The notes under the pieces were generated by a model that saw only the letters and a list, made by a program, of their open reading frames with translations, did no database searches and had not been told where the DNA came from. The position numbers and the translations under genes were made by a program. DNA of 13,056 nucleotides from CAYONM01 sp964405325 (GTDB lineage: Bacteria > Planctomycetota > UBA11346): positions 1 to 13,056 of the forward strand of contig CAYONM010000103.1 in assembly GCA_964405325.1 (NCBI GenBank), written 5' to 3'. The stretch's first letter is position 1; each line of letters opens with the position of its first letter. This document shows positions 8,374 through 13,056 of this stretch, piece by piece.

Positions 8374-8557
8374 CAGGAATGCACTCTCTCACACGTCCCG
8401 TTCAAGCCGCGAACGCGGCGCGAAACCGGGGAGGTTCGGAAACCGGGAGCCCGGCTGGCGGGGGAGCCGAAGGGCCGGGAAAATGGCAGCTTGCTGCCCC
8501 GGCCTGGAGGCGTGAGTCCCCTCTTCTGAGGCAAAAGCAGGCATTAGGAATGCACTC
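8369..8557 (-). repeat. Direct-repeat-bounded, hairpin-rich segment between sigma and anti-sigma genes
   Basis: GGCATYAGGAATGCACTC occurs at 8369-8386 and 8540-8557, with 17 of 18 bases identical and copies exactly 171 bp apart. On the minus strand each copy reads GAGTGCATTCCTRATGCC, which contains a stop/start overlap (TAATG or TGATG). The 153 bp between the copies is very GC-rich. It folds on paper into several stems: GGCCGGG (8473-8479) with CCCGGCC (8498-8504) enclosing GGCAGC/GCTGCC, and GCCGC/GCGGC around 8406-8419. CTCACACGTCC (8388-8398) matches the inverse of 8507-8517 at 9 of 11 positions, like imperfect terminal inverted repeats. A 51-codon frame (8544-8389) begins in the upstream copy with AAAGGAG before its ATG. 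Its Pro/Arg/Ala-rich product, with no recognisable domain, is doubtful as a real protein. Best guess: a small non-autonomous repeat insertion or local duplication. Confidence 0.6.
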
Positions 8558-9065
8558 CTTTCTTTTGCAGGCACTTCAGCAGCGACTGCCGAGCCCGAAA
8601 CAGGACCACATTCAAGGCATTGGTGGTACAGGACAGCACTTCGGCAACATCGGGCACATCGTGGCCACGAAAATAGCGCAGCTCAACGGCTCGCTGGGAA
8701 CGCGGGCTCAGGCGCCCAACGCACTCACGCAGCTTCCCTTGCTTGTGTTGCAGTTCGTCCAGGTCGGTTTCATTCTCTTCAAAGGCCTGCTCCACCAGCT
8801 GCATCAGACCCTCATCGAAGATCACCTTGCTGCGCCTTTTGGAGCGCCAGTGCATGCGGGCCAGGTTGCGTACCGTACCACAGCACCATTTGTAGGTGTC
8901 TTCGATCACCTTGTCGGCCTCGATGGCTCGCTGCATCTGGATATAGCAGTCCTGCAAGAGATCCTCCGCCAGCTCGAAGTCGTGTACCATCCCCTGAACA
9001 TAGGCCAATAACTGGCTACGCCGGGACAGAAACACGCGAATATGTGCTTCCAGTTGCTCGTGCAC
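8544..9065 (-). CDS. ECF-type RNA polymerase sigma factor (Rhodopirellula/Verrucomicrobium family)
   Basis: A 173-residue sigma-70 family protein containing only regions 2 and 4, as expected for an ECF factor. Region 2 is at ~10-78 (LLAYVQGMVHDFELAEDLLQDCYI, followed by YKWCCGTVRNLARMHWRSKRR). Region 4 is at ~112-166 (LSPRSQRAVELRYFRG, helix-turn-helix DVPDVAEVLSCTTNALNVVLFRAR). The sequence style matches the Rhodopirellula/Verrucomicrobium-type ECF group (TIGR02989-like), common in PVC bacteria. The start is GTG 9065 with GGAGGG about 10 nt upstream. Its TAA stop overlaps an ATG (TAATG) that opens only a doubtful 51-codon frame. The likely anti-sigma gene is next. It probably directs transcription of its own operon and perhaps the divergent one, but no ECF-like promoter pair could be confirmed. 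Confidence 0.9.
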   Translation of the reverse strand: MHEQLEAHIRVFLSRRSQLLAYVQGMVHDFELAEDLLQDCYIQMQRAIEADKVIEDTYKWCCGTVRNLARMHWRSKRRSKVIFDEGLMQLVEQAFEENETDLDELQHKQGKLRECVGRLSPRSQRAVELRYFRGHDVPDVAEVLSCTTNALNVVLFRARQSLLKCLQKKGVHS

Positions 9066-9300
9066 CCTTGAGTTGCCCTCCCCCTGCGACCCTTACAGGC
9101 CGCGTGCATTGGTTCAACCAGTCTGGACGCTCGGCGAGCAGCGACAAGCGAGCCAGGTCTCAGGATGCCGCACGCCGACTCTGTAATCTACCCTATCCTT
9201 CGGCAACTTCGATGTGACGGGCTCTTGCCGCCACCGATGCCATGGACCCGCCCTTTCAACCACCCCCTCAGGACGACGCCCGCACGCGGGCCGCATCAGA
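9066..9300. promoter_or_regulatory. Divergent intergenic control region
   Basis: These 235 nt separate the leftward sigma gene from the rightward propeller gene, so promoters for both units should lie here. Visible elements are TGGTT-C-AACCA (9110-9120), a perfect 5-1-5 palindrome about 45 nt upstream of the sigma start that could be an operator, and GCCCGC-AC-GCGGGC (9278-9291), a hairpin ending 9 nt before the propeller ATG. No convincing -35/-10 pair was found on either strand. No Shine-Dalgarno is evident before ATG 9301. The regulatory role is inferred from position. Confidence 0.45.
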
Positions 9301-10719
9301 ATGGAACGTATGAGCACGGTGTTGCACTTCTGTATCAACCTGCCGGCAATGCTCCTGGCAGCCTGGGCCCTGTTCACCTTGCAAACCGTCGATTCCGGGG
9401 CGCAGGTACAACGCGTCCCACTGAACCAGGGCCAGCGCGATGCTGCCGTCAAGATCGACCTGTCCGGCGAGTTCCAACGTTTTGATGGCAAGCCCGGCCA
9501 AGACCTGGGCTCCTGGCCCGCCTTCCGCGGCGCCAAAGCCGACAACATCGTCCAGGGTGGCCCAGCTCTGGCCGAGGATTGGGGCGAGGACGGTCCACCG
9601 GTGCTGTGGAGCATGCACCTGGGCGACGGTCACGCCGGACCGGCGGTGCGCGACGGCAAGATGTATCTGCTGGACTATGACGAAGAAGAACTGCGCGACC
9701 AGTTGCGCTGTTTCAACCTGGAAGACGGCACTGAGATTTGGCGACGCAGCTACCCGGTCGCAATCAAGCGCAACCACGGCATCTCCCGCACTGTCCCGAC
9801 CCTGGCCGGAAAACAGGTGGTGAGCATTGGACCCAAGTGCCATGTGCTCTGCTGCGATGCCGAGACCGGTGATTTCCGCTGGGGCATCGACCTGGTACGC
9901 GAACACGGCAGCAAGGTACCACTGTGGTACACCGCGCAGTGTCCGCTGGTTGATGGCAACACCGTGGTTCTGGCCCCGGGTGGTCCCGACGCCCTGTTGT
10001 TGGGGGTGGACCTGCGCACCGGCGAAGCGCAATGGCGTACGCCCAACCCCAACAACTGGCAGATGAGCCACGCAGTCATCACCAAGATGACCCTGCACGG
10101 CGTGCCGCAGTACGTGTACCCGGCGATCGGTGGCGTGGTGGGTATCTCGGCGGTCCCCGGACATGAGGGCGAGCTGCTGTGGACCAGCACCGACTGGACC
10201 CTGAGCGTGGTCGCACCCAGCCCGGTGCAGCTGTCGGACAACCGCATCCTGCTGACCGCCGGCTACGGTGCCGGTTCGATCATCCTTCAAATCAAGCACG
10301 ACGGCCAGAGCTGGAATGCAACCGCCAGCCAGTCACTGAGCGTCGAAGAGTTCGCCTGCGAACAACAGACCCCGATCGTGCACGATGGCCTGGTGTTCAC
10401 CATCATGCCCAAAGACGCCAAGGGCCTGCGCCAGCAAGTCGTGGCGATCGATGAACAGGGCCAGTTCATGTGGAGCTCCGGCGCAAAAATGCGCTACGGC
10501 CTGGGCCCCTTCCTGCTGGCCGACGACAAGCTGATCGTGCTGGACGATCGCGGCACCCTCAGCCTGCTGCAATGGTCCCAGACCGGCTGCAAACTGCTGA
10601 CCGAACACCGCATGATCAAAGGCCGCGACGCCTGGGCGCCGATGGCGCTGGTGGACGGCCGACTGCTGATGCGTGACGATAAAACCATGCTCTGTGTCGA
10701 TTTGCGTGCCAATCCCTGA
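9301..10719 (+). CDS. Secreted PQQ-like beta-propeller protein (PVC type)
   Basis: A 472-residue protein with a probable signal peptide (hydrophobic ~9-28, then TVDSGAQ). The WPAFRG motif at 72-77 resembles the WPxxRG box that opens many planctomycete/verrucomicrobial PQQ-like propellers. Propeller repeats follow, with motifs such as 'LRCFNLEDGTEIWRR', 'CDAETGDFRWGIDLV' and 'GVDLRTGEAQW'. Distinctive conserved-looking segments are NHGISRTVP at ~158-166 and CHVLCC at 180-185, a vicinal cysteine pair unusual for a periplasmic protein. There is no CxxCH heme motif and no clear quinoprotein active site, so enzyme activity is unproven. Start choice: ATG 9301 or 9310. The frame runs further upstream, but that part (MTGSCRHRCHG...) is not protein-like. 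It is the first gene of the rightward Fe-S unit, 21 nt before the next gene, and is probably a periplasmic partner of the redox proteins. Confidence 0.85.
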   Translation: MERMSTVLHFCINLPAMLLAAWALFTLQTVDSGAQVQRVPLNQGQRDAAVKIDLSGEFQRFDGKPGQDLGSWPAFRGAKADNIVQGGPALAEDWGEDGPPVLWSMHLGDGHAGPAVRDGKMYLLDYDEEELRDQLRCFNLEDGTEIWRRSYPVAIKRNHGISRTVPTLAGKQVVSIGPKCHVLCCDAETGDFRWGIDLVREHGSKVPLWYTAQCPLVDGNTVVLAPGGPDALLLGVDLRTGEAQWRTPNPNNWQMSHAVITKMTLHGVPQYVYPAIGGVVGISAVPGHEGELLWTSTDWTLSVVAPSPVQLSDNRILLTAGYGAGSIILQIKHDGQSWNATASQSLSVEEFACEQQTPIVHDGLVFTIMPKDAKGLRQQVVAIDEQGQFMWSSGAKMRYGLGPFLLADDKLIVLDDRGTLSLLQWSQTGCKLLTEHRMIKGRDAWAPMALVDGRLLMRDDKTMLCVDLRANP

Positions 10720-10740
10720 AACGCCCCATCGGAGGTCATC

Positions 10741-11595
10741 GTGAGCCAGGTCCCCCCCTACGATCTCAGTCCCTTTCTGGATGTGCCGGAAGAACTGCTG
10801 ACCTACCACGAAGTGCTGCGCCAGCCCTTGCCGGCCGGTGTCAACCATATTTCCTGCAGCCGCTCGGGCGAGTTGTTTGCCGCCGGCACGAAATTGCTGC
10901 GCCTGGACGACCAGGGCCAGGTGCTCACCAGCGCGAATCTGGACGAGCCCGCCACCGCCCTGGACGCCTGCTGCGACCAGATGGCCATAGCTCTGCCCCG
11001 TCGGGTGCAGGTCTACGATCGCGAGCTGCAGCTGCTGCAAGACGGTGCCAACCTCGGTGAAAACGCCAGCCTGGTCTCCGTTGCCCTGGACCGCGATCGC
11101 ATCGCCGCCAGCGATTTCGGCCAACGTCGCATCTGGCTGCTGGACGGCCTCGGCAACCCGAAAAATCAGATCGACGGCGTCAGCGCCGACAGCAGCACCG
11201 GCTTCCGCCTGCCCAGCCCATATTTTCCGTGCACCTTCGGCCCGGATGATCAGCTGTGGGTCAGCCACACCGGCATGCAGCGAGTAGAGCACTGGCAAGG
11301 CACCAAGCTGGTCGCGCATTTTGGCCAGACCGGCATGAGCATCGAGCGCTTCTGTGGCTGCTGCAATCCGGTGAACCTGGCCATCCTGCCCGGTGGCGAT
11401 CTGATCACGGTCGAAAAGGGCCTGCCACGCATCAAGCGCTACACCCAAGATGGCAAGCTGGTTGCTGTCATCGCACCACCGCGCAGCTTCGAGCTGACCA
11501 CCCGGGGCATCGGCCTGGCGGTGCATCCCACCGGCCGTATCTGGGTGTCAGATCCCAAGCGCCAGCAACTGATCGCCTACGAGGAACAAGCATGA
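10741..11595 (+). CDS. NHL-like beta-propeller protein with FCGCCNP motif, no signal peptide
   Basis: A 284-residue protein starting at GTG 10741 with GGAGGT (10731-10736) just upstream. The in-frame TGA of the preceding gene rules out a longer N-terminus. The sequence shows propeller-like strands: 'LRLDDQGQVLTS', 'IWLLDGLGNPKNQI', 'LWVSHTGMQRVEHW', 'LPRIKRYTQDGKLVAVI', 'IWVSDPKRQQLIAY'. Residues 204-210, FCGCCNP, hold three cysteines (205, 207, 208). I recognise this box, with VEKGLPRIK after it, from NHL-type proteins encoded beside Fe-S genes in PVC-like genomes. Further cysteines are C39, C77, C78 and C164. No signal peptide or TM helix is visible, so it is predicted to be cytoplasmic unless carried by a partner. 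It overlaps the next gene by ATGA. The function is unknown; assembly or docking of the adjacent ferredoxin is a guess. Confidence 0.8.
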   Translation: MSQVPPYDLSPFLDVPEELLTYHEVLRQPLPAGVNHISCSRSGELFAAGTKLLRLDDQGQVLTSANLDEPATALDACCDQMAIALPRRVQVYDRELQLLQDGANLGENASLVSVALDRDRIAASDFGQRRIWLLDGLGNPKNQIDGVSADSSTGFRLPSPYFPCTFGPDDQLWVSHTGMQRVEHWQGTKLVAHFGQTGMSIERFCGCCNPVNLAILPGGDLITVEKGLPRIKRYTQDGKLVAVIAPPRSFELTTRGIGLAVHPTGRIWVSDPKRQQLIAYEEQA

Positions 11596-11828
11596 GCAAC
11601 GAACGAAGAGAACTCTTCCGACAGTTGGGTCGAGCCGGCATCCTGGCCGGCATGGCGGCTTTCGGGGTCATGCTGGGCAAACGCGGCCAGCTGGCCATAG
11701 ACCCTCCAGATAATTGCAGCAGCGCCTGTGCCAAATGCCCCATCGGCGAGGACTGCTCCCTGCCGCGTGCGGAAAAACGCCGGCAATTGCTGGGCAGCGT
11801 CCGCGGGAAGGAGGTCTCCAATGGCTGA
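11592..11828 (+). CDS. Small Tat-like protein with CX3CX2CX5C motif
   Basis: A 78-residue protein. The start is ATG 11592, overlapping the previous stop as ATGA, with GAGGA at 11581-11585. The N-terminus NERRELFRQLGRAG, then a hydrophobic stretch to ~28 (ILAGMAAFGVML), looks like a twin-arginine signal or anchor, although the residues after RR deviate from the consensus. After residue 40 come C42, C46, C49 and C55, in CSSACAKCPIGEDC. Four cysteines could bind one Fe-S cluster or another metal. The charged tail (EKRRQLLGSVRGKE) contains the Shine-Dalgarno of the next gene. It overlaps the ferredoxin gene by 8 nt. Wedged between a propeller and a Tat-type ferredoxin, it is probably a small redox subunit or a maturation/targeting partner. 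The precise function is unknown. Confidence 0.8.
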   Translation: MSNERRELFRQLGRAGILAGMAAFGVMLGKRGQLAIDPPDNCSSACAKCPIGEDCSLPRAEKRRQLLGSVRGKEVSNG

Positions 11829-12372
11829 AGATGACCAGGAAAAACAGCACCCCGGTCGCCGCGATGTGATCAAGGGCGCCGTCGCCGTGGCCGCCGTCGG
11901 CGGTACTGCCGCAGCGCTGTCTGCCAATGAGGACATGGTCTGGCAGATCGATCCGGAAAAATGCACCTGGTGCGGCCGTTGCGCCACCGAGTGCGTGGTA
12001 CAACCCTCGGCAGTACGTTGCCAACACGCCTACCAGATGTGCGGCTATTGCGAGCTGTGCTTCGGCTATTTCGAACCGGCCGCGGTACAACTGAACGAAG
12101 CCGCCGAAAACCAGGTCTGCCCGACCGCTGCGCTGTTGCGGGAGTTCGTCGAGGATCCCTATTACGAATATCACGTCGACCGCGAACACTGCATCGGCTG
12201 TGCTCGCTGCGTGGCCGGCTGCACCAGTTTCGGCAATGGCTCTTTATACCTGCAGATCCAACGCGATCTCTGCGTCAACTGCAACGAGTGCCAGATCGGC
12301 CAAAATTGCCCGGGCGACGCCATCAAACTGATCCCCGCCTCCCAGGCCTACATCCCCAAGGGCAAGGCCTGA
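11821..12372 (+). CDS. Tat-exported four-cluster [4Fe-4S] ferredoxin-like protein
   Basis: A 183-residue electron carrier. Twin arginines at 13-14 (GRRDVIKGA) and a hydrophobic stretch to ~33 (VAVAAVGGTAAALSA) suggest Tat export to the periplasm, folded with its clusters. The cysteines fit two dicluster ferredoxin modules. Module 1 is C48/51/54/58 with C74/77/80 and C100 (NQVCPTAAL). Module 2 is C124/127/130/134 with C151/154/157 and C163 (QNCPGDAI). C67 is extra. Four [4Fe-4S] clusters are predicted, similar in principle to NapG/MauM or RnfB-type ferredoxins. The ATG at 11821 has a perfect AAGGAGGT at 11808-11815. Electrons would be exchanged with the membrane Fe-S protein encoded downstream and with the small cysteine protein upstream. 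The partners are inferred from the operon. Confidence 0.9.
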   Translation: MAEDDQEKQHPGRRDVIKGAVAVAAVGGTAAALSANEDMVWQIDPEKCTWCGRCATECVVQPSAVRCQHAYQMCGYCELCFGYFEPAAVQLNEAAENQVCPTAALLREFVEDPYYEYHVDREHCIGCARCVAGCTSFGNGSLYLQIQRDLCVNCNECQIGQNCPGDAIKLIPASQAYIPKGKA

Positions 12373-12385
12373 GCAACGCTGCCTA

Positions 12386-12424
12386 CCGCTGTCGACCGAG
12401 GCAATTTCCCACAGTCGACAGCGG
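12386..12424 (+). other. Long perfect inverted repeat (mRNA hairpin or operator)
   Basis: CCGCTGTCGAC (12386-12396) and GTCGACAGCGG (12414-12424) are perfect 11-bp inverted repeats around a 17-nt loop. It starts 13 nt after the ferredoxin stop, inside the 108-nt gap before the membrane Fe-S gene. No T run follows on either strand, so it is not a classic terminator. It may stabilise or process the mRNA, lower distal-gene expression, or be a protein site. AT-rich CGATTAATCTGTAC just after it might hold a secondary promoter; that is unproven. Confidence 0.6.
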
Positions 12425-12480
12425 CAGAAACGATTAATCTGTACGGCGTCATCCATCCACAACAGAGAGGATATCCTGCA

Positions 12481-13056
12481 TTGAAACCGCTGCGAGCATG
12501 CTTCGGCCCGATTACCAGGCTGTCAACGAGACTGTCAACCATCCTCCTCAGTCTGTGGGCGCTGCCAATCGCGGCGGAAAGCCGTTTTCCGAAGCCAGAC
12601 TTCACCAAACACTCCCATCCGGAACAGGTCTTCATAGACGGCAAGGAAAGCTGGATGGCCTGGGCGGATGTCGGCATTCTCGCCTTGTTCCTGCTGATCG
12701 GCATCTGGCTGACCCATAGGGTGCGCTCGCGCGCCGCGGTGGTGGCCCTGGGCCTGGCAGCAGTGGCATATTTCGGTTTCTGGAAACTCGGTTGCGTCTG
12801 TCCCATCGGCGGCATCCAGAACGTGGCTCACGCCGCCGTCGACGGCGGCACCACCCTGCCGCTGACCATCCTGTTGATCGTCGCCCTACCGCTGGTGGTG
12901 GCACTGTTTTTCGGCCGGGTGTTCTGCGGCACGGTCTGCCCCTTTGGCGTGATGCAGGAATTGGTGATCCTCAAACCCTTGCGGCTGCCATCCTGGCTGG
13001 CCGCAGCCCTGACCCTGATCCCGGTGATCTACCTGGTGGTCGCCCTGGCCATGGCC
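12481..13056 (+). CDS. Membrane 4Fe-4S binding protein, NapH/NosR-like (3' truncated by window)
   Basis: The first 192 residues of a polytopic protein that runs past the window edge. The start is TTG 12481, the first plausible start in this frame, with GAGAGG at 12465-12470. No in-frame ATG or GTG was found in the gap upstream. A signal-like helix is at ~15-32 (RLSTILLSLWALPIAAE), with further TMs at ~61-78, 85-100, 125-145 and 172-190. Two signature cysteine-proline motifs lie at membrane boundaries: CVCPIG (C105, C107) and CGTVCPFG (C149, C153). These are the CxxxCP-type boxes of the Fer4_5 membrane domain seen in NapH, NosR and related quinol-linked Fe-S proteins. C-terminal soluble Fe-S motifs would be expected outside the window. 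It probably links the quinone pool or a cytoplasmic donor to the exported ferredoxin. Confidence 0.88.
   Translation, partial: MKPLRACFGPITRLSTRLSTILLSLWALPIAAESRFPKPDFTKHSHPEQVFIDGKESWMAWADVGILALFLLIGIWLTHRVRSRAAVVALGLAAVAYFGFWKLGCVCPIGGIQNVAHAAVDGGTTLPLTILLIVALPLVVALFFGRVFCGTVCPFGVMQELVILKPLRLPSWLAAALTLIPVIYLVVALAMA

Noticed and set aside
8387..8539. Riboswitch in the sigma/anti-sigma spacer (c-di-GMP- or cobalamin-like)
   Set aside because: Short matches such as GCCTCC and GGGAA-like strings are present, but the full conserved core of neither class can be assembled. The direct repeats give a simpler explanation.
9087..9120. Sigma-70-like promoter upstream of the sigma gene (TTGAAC ... TGTAAG, minus strand)
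   Set aside because: The spacer is only 14 nt and each box matches just 4 of 6 positions.
9301..10719. True PQQ-dependent alcohol or glucose dehydrogenase
   Set aside because: Only the propeller repeat resembles quinoproteins. The length is shorter and the usual cofactor and Ca-binding residues could not be identified.
10333..11526. Minus-strand open frame of 397 codons across the two plus-strand propeller genes
   Set aside because: It spans the junction of two well-supported genes, is low in complexity (Ala/Gln/Gly), and has no start context. It is an antisense shadow of GC-rich coding DNA.
9301..13056. Assignment as a nos (nitrous oxide) or nap (nitrate) operon
   Set aside because: No NosZ copper motifs, NosD/NosL, FMN-binding domain, molybdopterin enzyme or CxxCH cytochrome is visible; only the membrane Fe-S domain type is shared.

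Overview
The window is GC-rich bacterial chromosomal DNA with tightly packed genes. They form two divergent transcription units that fire outward from an intergenic region at about 9066-9300. Protein-family resemblance points to the PVC superphylum (Planctomycetes, Verrucomicrobia, Lentisphaerae, Kiritimatiellae) or a close environmental relative. The clues are a Rhodopirellula/Verrucomicrobium-type ECF sigma factor paired with a membrane regulator, PQQ-like propellers with a WPxFRG-type N-terminal motif, a GT4 glycosyltransferase with an N-terminal CGTCMRDN box, and a Tat-type multi-cluster ferredoxin. The phylum assignment is from family memory, not from a search.

Leftward unit (minus strand, 9065 down to 91): an ECF sigma factor, a single-pass anti-sigma-like protein, an exported BamB-like propeller, a GT4 glycosyltransferase, an ABC ATPase, a 10-TM FtsX-type permease and an SDR dehydrogenase of the sorbitol-6-phosphate dehydrogenase type. 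The propeller and glycosyltransferase genes abut or overlap. The ABC pair and the SDR follow after 60-110 nt gaps, each with its own clear Shine-Dalgarno. A strong stem-loop with a T run closes this end. The likely theme is signal-controlled envelope biogenesis or export.

Rightward unit (plus strand, 9301 to beyond 13056): a secreted PQQ-like propeller, a second propeller without a signal peptide but with an FCGCCNP motif, a 78-residue Tat-like four-cysteine protein, a Tat-type ferredoxin predicted to hold four [4Fe-4S] clusters, and the first 192 residues of a NapH/NosR-like membrane Fe-S protein cut by the window edge. The middle genes overlap by a few bases, so co-translation is likely. 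Together they look like an electron-transfer route between the membrane and periplasmic Fe-S and propeller proteins. I know of no assigned function for this combination, and it is the best candidate here for an undescribed system.

The second notable object is a GC-rich, hairpin-rich stretch between the sigma and anti-sigma genes. It is bounded by an 18-bp direct repeat (17/18 identical). Each repeat copy contains a stop/start overlap (TAATG or TGATG), so the segment looks like an insertion or duplication that split a formerly coupled sigma/anti-sigma junction. No rRNA, tRNA, CRISPR array or transposase gene is visible.
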